Assembly (NCBI RefSeq): GCF_017744095.1
Contig: NZ_JAGHQX010000001.1
Coordinates: 372,001 to 436,000 of the forward strand
Length of the DNA stretch: 64,000 nt
Reading direction: 5' to 3'
DNA from: Shimia sp. R10_1
GTDB lineage: Bacteria; Pseudomonadota; Alphaproteobacteria; Rhodobacterales; Rhodobacteraceae
The notes under the pieces were generated by a model. That model saw nothing but the letters and a program-made list of their open reading frames with translations. It ran no database searches and was not told the origin of the DNA. Below, one piece after another: positions 27,382-35,969 of the stretch (its first letter is position 1; each line of letters opens with the position of its first letter). A program made the translations under genes and the position numbers.

Positions 27382-28304
27382 GCGCGACGGGCTCCAAACA
27401 GACCCTGTGGTCGAAACACCAGCACAAGAGCCACAAGCAGTGTCGCCAAGATTTTCGCCAAGGTGGGCGAGAAAAATACCGAGATGATCCCGTCAGACAA
27501 CCCAATCAACAGCGCAGCGAGCACGGTGCCTGGCAGGCTGCCAAGTCCTCCGATAATCACCACGATGAAACTCAACAAGAGAGGATCGCCGCCCATCAGG
27601 TAGTGCGCCTGTTGAATGGGCACAATCAACACCGCAGCCAAGGCAGCAAGCCCTGCGCCCAGACCAAAAACCAACGCATAGACACGCTCCACAGGGATGC
27701 CAAAGGCAAGCGCCATTTCGCGATCCTGCTCCGTTGCGCGCATCATCAGCCCAAGTTTGCTGCGCGTCATCACAATCCACAAAGCAAGCAATATCACTGT
27801 CGCAGCCGCTATAACTGCGAGTTTATAGCTGGTTATGCTGAGTCCCCATGGCCAATACAGGCTCAGCCCTGTCTCGGTCATTTCCACCCATGGCAGCGCC
27901 AATCGCGTATTGAACGGTGGTGTCACCGGCCGGGCATCCGGGCCGTAGGTCATAAGTGTAACCTGCTGTAAAATATACAGAATACCAATGGTCGCAACGA
28001 TGGTACGTTCCGGGTCGTAAGACAGGCGTTTCAAAACGGTCACATCCGCCAAGGCCGCCAAGGCCCCAACAATCAGCGGCACGGTCAGTATCGCAAACGC
28101 AAATCCAAACGCCGCTGCCCCTTCGAACCAGCTCGTCACCCACCATGCAAGAACCGCGCCAAGCATAAAAAATTCACCATGGGCAACGTTCACAACACGC
28201 ATCACACCAAACACCAGCGCGAGGCCACTGGCCGTGAGCGCAAGCACAGCTGCCGTCACCGCGCCCTCAAGTGTGGCCAGCATCAAATAGGGTCCAAAAT
28301 CCAT
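27378..28304 (-). CDS. ABC transporter permease, LivH type (importer 1)
   Basis: A 308-residue permease with about eight membrane segments. Typical LivH features are LVFGVMRVVNVAHGEFFMLGA near the N-terminus, the coupling loop with RATEQDREMALAFGIPVERV, and GGLGSLPGTVLAALLIGLSD near the C-terminus. It pairs with LivM to form the channel. The start has a clear ribosome site (CAGGAG). It follows the binding-protein gene after 83 bases containing a strong hairpin, and overlaps livM by ATGA. Confidence 0.93.
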   Translation of the reverse strand: MDFGPYLMLATLEGAVTAAVLALTASGLALVFGVMRVVNVAHGEFFMLGAVLAWWVTSWFEGAAAFGFAFAILTVPLIVGALAALADVTVLKRLSYDPERTIVATIGILYILQQVTLMTYGPDARPVTPPFNTRLALPWVEMTETGLSLYWPWGLSITSYKLAVIAAATVILLALWIVMTRSKLGLMMRATEQDREMALAFGIPVERVYALVFGLGAGLAALAAVLIVPIQQAHYLMGGDPLLLSFIVVIIGGLGSLPGTVLAALLIGLSDGIISVFFSPTLAKILATLLVALVLVFRPQGLFGARRA

Positions 28305-28331
28305 GACTGCTCCTGCCGGATCTTATACTTG

Positions 28332-28355
28332 GGTGCGCCACGTGATTGGCGCACC
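28332..28355 (-). other. Intercistronic hairpin between binding-protein gene and livH (importer 1)
   Basis: Nine-base perfect arms (GGTGCGCCA and TGGCGCACC) enclose a 6-base loop. On the transcribed strand no T run follows, so it looks more like an RNA-stabilising stem than a full terminator. It would raise the amount of binding-protein mRNA relative to the permease genes. The second importer has a similar stem at the same place. Confidence 0.75.
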
Positions 28356-28387
28356 ACAGTTTTTTTCAGATCAGAGAGTTTTTAAGA

Positions 28388-29692
28388 TCAGAGCGGCTGC
28401 GTGGTGTAATCCACCTCATCCGGATAATAAGTGTCTTCAATAGATGTCGTATGAACCAAAAGCAGCTTTCCATCCGTCACTTTGGAAATGTACTGATGCC
28501 CAAACACTTGGTGGGTTTTGCCATTAAACACCTTTGCGCCTTGTGGATGCGCATTGGAGTGCGGCAAATCTGTCATCGCCTCCACCGCTTCAATCAGTTT
28601 GGCGCGATCCGCCGTGGTTTGATACCCAGCCGCTTCCATACCCGCCTTAACAATATGCAGCGTTTCCCAGCAGCCAAACATATGCGCATAGGTCGATACA
28701 TCCTTGGGATCATTCACCGAAGCACCATTGGAATCGACACCCACTTTCTCGCGGAAAAACGCGTCATAGGGAGACTGATCCGCCTGCGCATAGCGCGGAT
28801 TGCCTTCCCAGAAGTAGGTCCCTTCCAGAAACTCAAGCCCTGGGCTGCCAATATCGACTGCCTCAAGACTGTCGATAAATCCAAATATTTCAGGCCGCTG
28901 TGGGCCAAAAAACTCGCCAAGCTCTTTCACAAAAGTCAAAACCGCAGGCCCAACCATCACGTGATAGATGACTTCGGTGTCGCGTGGGATTTTCGGGAAG
29001 TACTTGGTGAAAGAGGTTTCCGTCGGTGGGATGGCAATCTGCTCCAGCACTTCGCCGCCCTGCGCTTCGATGGCAGCGGTGAAGAAGTCGCGATGATCAT
29101 GACCAAAGGCAAAATCCGGGAAGATCATGGTGACCTTTTTGCCCAGATTGCTGGCCACAAACGGCGCCATGGCCTGCACTTGGCTTTTCACATCCGTGAT
29201 GCCCGGCTGCAGCGTATAGCGGTTTAGCATCCCACTCGCCACATGGTGACCTTCGCTGACCACAAAGTATGGCAACTTCAACTCACCCGCACGCGGTGCC
29301 GATCCAATCACCACATGCGAAAACAGCGTGCCAAAGCCAATGTCGCAATTGTGCTGCGTCGCAAATTTCTCAATCACCTCTGCGCCGCGTTTGGGATCAG
29401 TCCCGTCGTCCTCTGCCACGATTTCAACTGGGCGCCCATTGATGCCGCCTTGGTCATTGATCAATGCTGCCGCTGCCTGCGTGGTACGGTCATACCAACG
29501 CCCATATGCTGCACCAATGCCAGTACGGTGCACCTGAAAACCAACCTTGATGGGTGCTGCAGTTTGCGCCCCAGCATAACGCGCCCAAAGCGGCAGCGTC
29601 GCGGCCGCGGTCCCGCCAAGCGCCAGAGTTTTCAGCGCACCGCGCCGCGTCGTTTGTGTGGAAACTGGCTTGATAGTCTTGGATTTGGTCAT
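28388..29692 (-). CDS. Periplasmic substrate-binding protein, Liv type (importer 1)
   Basis: A 434-residue type-I periplasmic binding protein. The N-terminus has a twin-arginine motif (TTRRGALKTLALGG) with a signal peptide ending near AGAQTA at about residue 43, so Tat export is possible. The mature part opens with IKVGFQVHRTGIGAAYGRW and has the two-lobed Peripla_BP_6 build (NDQGGINGRPVEIVAEDDGTD; later MVSEGHH-like and FPDFAFGHDHRDFF segments). The ATG at 29692 with GGGGG upstream is preferred over one 16 codons earlier. It is the first gene of the importer operon. The ligand is not visible from sequence. Confidence 0.9.
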   Translation of the reverse strand: MTKSKTIKPVSTQTTRRGALKTLALGGTAAATLPLWARYAGAQTAAPIKVGFQVHRTGIGAAYGRWYDRTTQAAAALINDQGGINGRPVEIVAEDDGTDPKRGAEVIEKFATQHNCDIGFGTLFSHVVIGSAPRAGELKLPYFVVSEGHHVASGMLNRYTLQPGITDVKSQVQAMAPFVASNLGKKVTMIFPDFAFGHDHRDFFTAAIEAQGGEVLEQIAIPPTETSFTKYFPKIPRDTEVIYHVMVGPAVLTFVKELGEFFGPQRPEIFGFIDSLEAVDIGSPGLEFLEGTYFWEGNPRYAQADQSPYDAFFREKVGVDSNGASVNDPKDVSTYAHMFGCWETLHIVKAGMEAAGYQTTADRAKLIEAVEAMTDLPHSNAHPQGAKVFNGKTHQVFGHQYISKVTDGKLLLVHTTSIEDTYYPDEVDYTTQPL

Positions 29693-29799
29693 CGTGTGTC
29701 CCCCTGTGTTCACATGGTGTTGTGACCGTAAATTCCGCAATCAGTATGCTTGTTAGAGTGCAAATGAATGCCGGTTCTGTCTAGAGGCGAGCGGTTTTG

Positions 29800-31227
29800 T
29801 CAGAAGCCGCGCGGCGATGCAAGCAGCCAAAGTCCAAGAAACGTGCAATAAATCATAAAGATAGCGACAGGCGCCTGCGTAAGCGCAACGCGCGTTCTGG
29901 TCGCGCGCAAAGCCACCGCATGGGCCAACAACAGTGCAACGACATGTCCAATCACCACGCCGCCCGCCTGACAAAGCCACAAAAGGCGGACACTTTCCTG
30001 AGTGTTGAAAAAACCGGTTGAGACATAAAAGGTCCCCAACCCCAACAGATCTTGCCCCCGTGCCCAGGGGTCACTCGCTGCCGCAAGCGCGTATTGGGAC
30101 TGTACCAGAAAACTCGTGAAGTAATGGGCAAAATGATAGCCCAATGCGATGGGCAGAACCGTCGGCGCAAACACGCAGAACGCTTGGCGCAATGCCATGT
30201 CGACACGCCCCAGTTTCAACCCAAGCCAAAGCGCCCCGACAAAGCAGCACACCAAAATGACATTGGCCACCACCAGACCGCCAAGCGTTTGCCAAACCAC
30301 AGCGGATCGTCCGGGAAACTCCAGAGGGTTCAACCCCAAGAGATCAAGCCACCAGAAGGTTTCATTCAGGCCATCAAAGATCCCGCTGCCCAATATCAAC
30401 AGGCTCAACAAGGCGGGGCCAAAGCCAAGCCTGCGCCCATGCAACAGCTTCCAGCCGTTCAATCCAATGGCAACGCGCCCGCCTTTATGTCCGAACATGC
30501 CAACGCGCGCATAAAGTGTCAGCATCATCGACACACCATCCGCGCGCAGGCGCCAGCGCGGGCCAAATACCATCATCCCCGCAAAGGTCAGCCCCCAATA
30601 CAGTGCCACAACGCGCGCAAGCCGCGCGGGATCAGACGGGGCAACATCGGCCAGAACAAACCCGACCAATGCAAGAAAACTAAAAATCCCAACCCAATGT
30701 CCAAGCCAGCTGGGATAGCGCACACCAATGCTGCCGCCGATCAGCCAGCGAAACAGCCACACCGGCCCACTCCAGGGGTTCACCCAACGCCAAAGATCCC
30801 CAAACAGCCCTTGTATCGCTACAAAACCGATCCACCAAAGCGTCCAAACCGTCAGTGGCAACGGATTTGCCAAAGGATCTCGGGGCCCTTCAAGACCAAC
30901 ATAGATCAGCCAAGCGAGACAGATGGCCGACAGTAAACTCGTGGCGTTTCTGATCCATGGCTTTGCCCCAGACTGCCACAAACGCTTGTAGCAGAAAGAC
31001 GACGTAACCGCCCGTTCAGGCAGGATCAGCAGCATTGCAACCGTCAACGCCACCGCCAGCACACCGGATCCGATGTACAGATCAGTTGGCAGCAACAGCA
31101 CAAAGCCGCCTTCAGAGGTATGCGCACGCGCACTCCCAGCAGAAAGCGCCACCACGCCCAGAACACGCCCCCCCTTTGCGACCGTGCGAATGACGGATAA
31201 AATGAATGAGAGGATCTGACAGCACAT
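29800..31227 (-). CDS. Multi-pass membrane protein of unknown function
   Basis: A protein of about 475 residues with roughly twelve hydrophobic segments. The N-terminus looks like a signal peptide ending at SARA-HTSEGG. Marks are HTSEGGFVLLLPTDLYIGSG, the aromatic stretch GDLWRWVNPWSGPVWLFRWL and conserved His residues in LGYHFAHYFTSF. I recall similar proteins carrying the annotation 'fenitrothion hydrolase', a label too weak to trust. The start is uncertain: ATG at 31227 avoids overlap with the divergent gene, but the ribosome site is poor. It faces away from a periplasmic PCu(A)C-like gene with only 25 bases between starts, so a joint role in metal handling or in exporting or modifying something is possible but unproven. 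Confidence 0.6.
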   Translation of the reverse strand: MCCQILSFILSVIRTVAKGGRVLGVVALSAGSARAHTSEGGFVLLLPTDLYIGSGVLAVALTVAMLLILPERAVTSSFCYKRLWQSGAKPWIRNATSLLSAICLAWLIYVGLEGPRDPLANPLPLTVWTLWWIGFVAIQGLFGDLWRWVNPWSGPVWLFRWLIGGSIGVRYPSWLGHWVGIFSFLALVGFVLADVAPSDPARLARVVALYWGLTFAGMMVFGPRWRLRADGVSMMLTLYARVGMFGHKGGRVAIGLNGWKLLHGRRLGFGPALLSLLILGSGIFDGLNETFWWLDLLGLNPLEFPGRSAVVWQTLGGLVVANVILVCCFVGALWLGLKLGRVDMALRQAFCVFAPTVLPIALGYHFAHYFTSFLVQSQYALAAASDPWARGQDLLGLGTFYVSTGFFNTQESVRLLWLCQAGGVVIGHVVALLLAHAVALRATRTRVALTQAPVAIFMIYCTFLGLWLLASPRGF

Positions 31228-31252
31228 GCGCGGATCATACTGAGAGGATACC

Positions 31253-32041
31253 ATGATGAAAGCGCGAAAAATCATAGGGCTATGTTTGGTCGCGCTCTGT
31301 GCGTCTGGCGCATCATGGGCGCTGATGCGACCAGACCGAACCACGGACGTTTTGCTGACAAATGCAACAGCAAGCCCTTTGTTGGCTCAGCCAAACACAA
31401 TCGCCGTGTTTTTGGACATCGCCAATAGCGGCGCGCCCGACAGATTGATGTCGGTCACCTCTCCAGAGGCGACCGTCGCCCAATTTAGCGGCACAGACAG
31501 CCGTCGTGCGATCCCCGCAGACAGCAGTGTCGCCTTGGCCGCCGACGGTATGTTTGTGGCCCTCTCTGGTATTTCAGGCGCTTTGGACGACGGGCGCACA
31601 TTGCCTGTTGCCCTGACGTTTGAGAACGCAGGCACCGTTCACACCCGCGCACGCATTGTTGCCCCTAGAGAAACAGGAGATGCCCCAGATTATGGCCTGT
31701 TTGGGATTGGCGACATCTGTCAGGTCGGCGAAGGCGAACCTGCACCAAACATCGAACTCTTGGCCGAAAAATCCGGCGATGGCTGGCTCGTGCAGGTGCT
31801 GTCTGACGAATTTGAATTCACACCCCATCTTGTCGATGGCCCACATGTTCCGGGCACTGGACATGGGCATATCTATCTGAATGGCGTAAAGCTCGGGCGC
31901 CTTTATGAGCCCTCCACCACAATTGGCGCTCTGCCTCCCGGCGCGCATGACATTCGCGTCACATTATCCACCAATGATCACCGCGCCTACGTTGTGGGAG
32001 ACCAACCCATCACCGCATCGATTCGGATTCTCGCCGATTGA
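31253..32041 (+). CDS. Periplasmic protein with PCu(A)C-like domain and His-rich C-terminal domain
   Basis: A 262-residue exported protein. Residues 1-23 form a signal peptide or N-terminal anchor. Residues 30-135 resemble the copper chaperone PCu(A)C (NTIAVFLDIANSGAPDRLMSV), but the Met/His copper ligands of that family are missing from the expected places. A second domain at about 180-260 has histidines at 192, 198, 204, 206, 232 and 243 around PHVPGTGHGHIYLNGVKLGR, a likely metal site. Starts at 31253 or 31256 are both possible after AGAGGA. It ends 73 bases before hyuA on the same strand; the hyuA operator lies between, so it may be a separate unit. Confidence 0.65.
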   Translation: MMKARKIIGLCLVALCASGASWALMRPDRTTDVLLTNATASPLLAQPNTIAVFLDIANSGAPDRLMSVTSPEATVAQFSGTDSRRAIPADSSVALAADGMFVALSGISGALDDGRTLPVALTFENAGTVHTRARIVAPRETGDAPDYGLFGIGDICQVGEGEPAPNIELLAEKSGDGWLVQVLSDEFEFTPHLVDGPHVPGTGHGHIYLNGVKLGRLYEPSTTIGALPPGAHDIRVTLSTNDHRAYVVGDQPITASIRILAD

Positions 32042-32065
32042 CAGGCCCCAACCTCGCCCTCCATC

Positions 32066-32096
32066 ATTTGCATACAAACGAATTTGCCGTGCAAAT
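32066..32096. promoter_or_regulatory. Putative operator in front of hyuA, related to the marR operator
   Basis: Perfect 7-base arms ATTTGCA and TGCAAAT enclose 17 bases. Inside, ATACAAAC is identical to the core of the marR palindrome, and 17 of 23 aligned positions agree between the two sites. It sits 19-49 bases upstream of the hyuA ATG. Confidence 0.6.
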
Positions 32097-32114
32097 GACA
32101 CCGGAGGATGATCC

Positions 32115-34178
32115 ATGTCCGACACTTCCCAAAGGCCCAAAGCCGCTGTGGCAGGGATCGACGTGGGCGGTACTTTCACGGATCTGGTGGCATTGGATGC
32201 AGAGGGAGCAATCAAACTCGCCAAAGTGCCAAGCACACTTCAAAACCAGGCACATGGTGTTCTGAACGCACTGGCCGCGGCAGACTGCAAACCATCCGAG
32301 CTGTCACTGATCGTGCATGGGACCACAACAACCACAAACGCCTTGCTAGAGCGTAACCTAGCCCGCACAGGATTGATCACCACCGCCGGTTTTCGCGACG
32401 TGTTGGAACTTGGCCGCCGCACCCGCCCGCAGGCCTACGGCATGCACGGCCGTTTTGTCCCGCTCATTCCCCGAGATCTCAGGCTTGAGGTGGCAGAGAG
32501 GATGGACAGCGATGGAAACGTTCTTGTTCCTCTGGATAAAACCGCCCTGCGCGCCGCGGCACGACAGCTCCGCGATGCGGGCTGCGAAGCAATTGTCGTG
32601 CATTTCCTGCACGCCTACGCCAATCCCCGCCATGAGCTTGAAGCCATTGCCGAACTTCAGACGCTTTGGCCCAATGATCACATCACGGCCGGTCATCAGG
32701 TGCTGTCAGAAAACCGCGAATACGAACGCGGGGTGACGGCGACTGTAAATGCCTGCGTGCAACCTCTTCTTCAACGCTATGTGCAAAGCCTGTCTGACAC
32801 ACTCGCCACACAAGGCTATCCCGGCGACCTTCTTGTAATGAATGGCAATGGCGGCATGGTCAGCGCGCGCCATGTGGCCAAGGAAGCGGCCAAAACCGTA
32901 ATGTCGGGGCCCGCCTCCGGTGTCATGGCGGCCGCCTATACCGCTCGCCGCGCAGGCATTCCAAACGTCATCACTTACGACATGGGCGGCACCTCCACCG
33001 ATGTGGCGCTGATCCGCGATGCAAGCCCTTCGGTGTCCAATGAAATAGAGGTGGAATACGGGATGCCAATTCACGTCCCCATGGTGGACGTGCGCACCGT
33101 TGGTGCCGGTGGTGGCTCCATCGCCAGAATCAACAGCGGCGGCCTGCTCGACATCGGCCCACAAAGCGCAGGCGCAACCCCCGGGCCCATTTGCTACGGC
33201 TTGGGCGGCACGGATCCCACAATATCTGACGCCAACATGTTGCTGGGGCGGCTTGATCCCAAAGGCGTCAGCGCGTCGAGCGGCGGCACCGAAAACAAGG
33301 TTCAGCACATCGTTGAAACGCAAATTGGCAAGCCTCTTGATCTGACAGCAACCGAAGCGGCGGCGGCCATCCTTCAGGTGGCCAATACCAAGATGGCAGG
33401 TGCAATTCGCATGGTCTCTCTCTCGCTTGGCGCGGATCCACGTGACTTTGCACTTTTTGCCTTTGGCGGCGCTGGCCCCCTGCATGCCTGCGCGCTTGCA
33501 AAAGAACTCAACATACCGCGTGTCCTTGTGCCTGCCCGTCCGGGCCTAACCAACGCGCTGGGCTGCGTGGTTGCGGACCTGCGCCACGATTTCGTTCAAA
33601 CGATCAACGCGCCGCTACAAACACTCAAGCCAACCCAAATAGCCGAAATTTTTACCGCGCAAGAGGCGCAGGGCAAACACCTGATAAGCAATGAAAACAT
33701 CCCCACCACAGAGATCGAGAACCACTATTCCCTTGATATGCAATTTGTGGGCCAAACCCATCTGTTGCGCGTGCCACTCACAAAGCCCACGACCTCACCA
33801 GAGGATCTGCAAGCCCTGTTTGAAGCCGTCTATCGCAAGCGCTTTCATGTGGACTTAAACGAGGTTCAGGCGGCAGTGGTCAACGTCAATTGCTCCGTCA
33901 TTGGCCGGCGCGAAACGCTCGACCTGGGCCAGCTCTTTGACCCCCACAAACGCAAAACCACGCTTAAAGACGCCCAGACCCGCACCCGCGATGTGTTCTT
34001 TGACACCAAATGGCATCCAACGCCTGTCTATGCGCGCGACTCCCTGCCCGAAACCTTCACCCTGATCGGTCCCGCCATCATCGAACAGCTCGACACCACG
34101 ATTGTGGTGCCCCCCGGTGACCATGTGACACCAGATCATGACGGCAATCTGATCATCACCATTGCAGGTGCCACATGA
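32115..34178 (+). CDS. hyuA: Hydantoinase/oxoprolinase subunit A (HyuA)
   Basis: A 687-residue ATP-dependent lactamase subunit. The N-terminal ATP-binding fold starts with AGIDVGGTFTDLVALD, the phosphate-loop region is VHGTTTTTNALLER, and the middle has ITYDMGGTSTDVALI and VGAGGGSIARI; the C-terminal domain follows from about 510. With HyuB it hydrolyses cyclic amides such as N-methylhydantoin or 5-oxoproline with ATP. Here the likely role is opening a reduced ring amide made by the reductase-like enzyme. It starts after GGAGGATGATCC and overlaps hyuB by ATGA. A MarR-type operator precedes it. Confidence 0.9.
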   Translation: MSDTSQRPKAAVAGIDVGGTFTDLVALDAEGAIKLAKVPSTLQNQAHGVLNALAAADCKPSELSLIVHGTTTTTNALLERNLARTGLITTAGFRDVLELGRRTRPQAYGMHGRFVPLIPRDLRLEVAERMDSDGNVLVPLDKTALRAAARQLRDAGCEAIVVHFLHAYANPRHELEAIAELQTLWPNDHITAGHQVLSENREYERGVTATVNACVQPLLQRYVQSLSDTLATQGYPGDLLVMNGNGGMVSARHVAKEAAKTVMSGPASGVMAAAYTARRAGIPNVITYDMGGTSTDVALIRDASPSVSNEIEVEYGMPIHVPMVDVRTVGAGGGSIARINSGGLLDIGPQSAGATPGPICYGLGGTDPTISDANMLLGRLDPKGVSASSGGTENKVQHIVETQIGKPLDLTATEAAAAILQVANTKMAGAIRMVSLSLGADPRDFALFAFGGAGPLHACALAKELNIPRVLVPARPGLTNALGCVVADLRHDFVQTINAPLQTLKPTQIAEIFTAQEAQGKHLISNENIPTTEIENHYSLDMQFVGQTHLLRVPLTKPTTSPEDLQALFEAVYRKRFHVDLNEVQAAVVNVNCSVIGRRETLDLGQLFDPHKRKTTLKDAQTRTRDVFFDTKWHPTPVYARDSLPETFTLIGPAIIEQLDTTIVVPPGDHVTPDHDGNLIITIAGAT

Positions 34179-35932
34179 ACGTTGATCCCATCACTCTCAC
34201 CGTCATTCAGGCCGGGCTTCAGCAGGTCTGTGACGAAATGGACCTCACCTTTTCTCGAGCGGCCTTTTCCCCTGTGATCGCGGAAGCCAATGACCGCTCA
34301 GATGGCATCTACGCCGCAGAGGATGGCGCCCTGATCGCACAAGGCAACGCCGGACTGCCCGTGTTTGTGGGCACAATGCAATATTCCACCCGCACGCTGA
34401 TCGCGATGATCGCATCTGGCGAGGTATCATCGCCAGAGCCCGGCGACATCTACATCGTCAACGACCCTTATCTGGGCGGCACGCACCTGATGGACGTGCG
34501 CTTTGCCACGCCTTTCTTTCGGGATGGCAAAATCTTCTGCTGGCTCTCCAACACCGGCCATTGGCCCGATACAGGCGGCGCTGTGCCGGGCGGCTTTTCC
34601 GCCTCTGCCACAGCGGTGGAGCAAGAGGGCCTGCGTCTTCCTCCTGTTAAACTCTTCAAACGGGGCCAGCTGGATCAGGAGATCTTTGCCATCATCAAAT
34701 CCAATATCCGCGTGGCCGAGCAACGCATCGGCGATGTTCAGGCTCAAGCCGCCGCACTTCTGGTTGGTCAGGAGCGTCTTACGGCGCTTCTGGATCGCTA
34801 TGGCGACGCGCAAGTGTCTGAGGCCATCGCTGAGCTGCGCAGCCGTGCCAAAACACAAATGCTGGCCTGCCTGACAGAAATCGCCCCCGGCACCTACCCC
34901 GCGACCGCCTATGTCGACAGCGATGGCGTGGTGAACACACCTCTGACCATCGCGCTGACCGTGACCAAAGATGAGATGGGTCTGACGTTTGATTTCTCAG
35001 GCAGCAGCAAGCCCTGTTTGGGGCCGATGAATTCCGTGCGCGCCACCACGCTCAGCGCGGTCTATCTCGCCATGCGTCACATCTTCCCCGAGGTGCCGAT
35101 GAACGCAGGCGCCTTTGCGCCGCTCACTGTGATTGGCATTGAAAACACATTTCTGGATGCGCAGTACCCCCGGCCGGTCTCTGGCTGTGCCGCCGAAGTA
35201 TCACAACGCATTGCTGAAGCGGTCTTCGCCGCGCTGGTCACAGCGCTGCCAGAGCGTGTTACCGCAGCCCCAGCTGGCACCAGCGGCAATTTCGCGCTGG
35301 GCGGCCATGACCCGTCAAAGGGGCGCGACTACGTGATGTATCAGATCTCCGGCGGTGGATATGGCGGCAACGCTGATCACGATGGTCTGACCAATGGCTG
35401 TTCCACCATCGGCATCTCCAAGGCACCACCGATTGAAATCATGGAACAGGCCTATCCGGTGCTCTACCACCGCTATGCCTTACATGAGGGCTCCGGCGGC
35501 GCTGGCGCGCAGCGTGGCGGCTTTGGGCTGGACTATGAAATCGAGCTGCGCCGCGGCCATGCCAAAGCCAGCTTTGTGATGGACCACGGCCGTTTTGGCC
35601 CGCAAGGCGCACTGGGCGGGGGCGATGGTGCGGTCAACCGCGTCACTGTCTGGCGCGACGGGGTCGCCCACACGCCCGAGCACCTCTCAAAGGAACAAGA
35701 CATCCCATTGTTGCCCGGTGACCGCGTACATGTACAAACACCGGGTGGTGGCGGCTATCGCGATCCCCTGTCGCGCAGCCCTGATCTAGTGGCCGAAGAT
35801 GTGCGTCTCGGTCGCTACACACGCAACCAAGCGGCGGAGTTGTTTGGTGTCGTTTTGGAAGACGCAGCCCCAACGCCAGACAACGACCAAACACAAACGC
35901 TGCGCGAGGAAAAGCGCGCCACCCAAAAGTAG
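34175..35932 (+). CDS. hyuB: Hydantoinase/oxoprolinase subunit B (HyuB)
   Basis: A 585-residue partner of HyuA. Marks of the family are FSRAAFSPVIAEANDRSDGI, DIYIVNDPYLGGTHLMDVRF, FDFSGSSKPCLGPMNSVRA and the C-terminal GDRVHVQTPGGGGYRDP. HyuB supplies the hydrolytic part of the two-subunit cyclic-amidase. The last 40 residues are charged and less conserved. It is coupled to hyuA and is followed, after 37 bases including a 17-base palindrome, by the convergent glutaryl-CoA dehydrogenase gene. The substrate is not deducible from the sequence; 5-oxoproline, a hydantoin or a ring amide from heterocycle breakdown are alternatives. Confidence 0.9.
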   Translation: MNVDPITLTVIQAGLQQVCDEMDLTFSRAAFSPVIAEANDRSDGIYAAEDGALIAQGNAGLPVFVGTMQYSTRTLIAMIASGEVSSPEPGDIYIVNDPYLGGTHLMDVRFATPFFRDGKIFCWLSNTGHWPDTGGAVPGGFSASATAVEQEGLRLPPVKLFKRGQLDQEIFAIIKSNIRVAEQRIGDVQAQAAALLVGQERLTALLDRYGDAQVSEAIAELRSRAKTQMLACLTEIAPGTYPATAYVDSDGVVNTPLTIALTVTKDEMGLTFDFSGSSKPCLGPMNSVRATTLSAVYLAMRHIFPEVPMNAGAFAPLTVIGIENTFLDAQYPRPVSGCAAEVSQRIAEAVFAALVTALPERVTAAPAGTSGNFALGGHDPSKGRDYVMYQISGGGYGGNADHDGLTNGCSTIGISKAPPIEIMEQAYPVLYHRYALHEGSGGAGAQRGGFGLDYEIELRRGHAKASFVMDHGRFGPQGALGGGDGAVNRVTVWRDGVAHTPEHLSKEQDIPLLPGDRVHVQTPGGGGYRDPLSRSPDLVAEDVRLGRYTRNQAAELFGVVLEDAAPTPDNDQTQTLREEKRATQK

Positions 35933-35950
35933 CGCGCCTTAACTTCTCCG

Positions 35951-35967
35951 ATTAACAAATTGTTAAT
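35951..35967. repeat. 17-base perfect palindrome between convergent hyuB and gcdH
   Basis: ATTAACAA and TTGTTAAT surround one base. The A+T-rich inverted repeat sits in the 37-base gap between two converging genes and may stop or stabilise transcripts from both sides. There is no T run long enough for a classical terminator. Confidence 0.5.
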
Positions 35968-35969
35968 TA

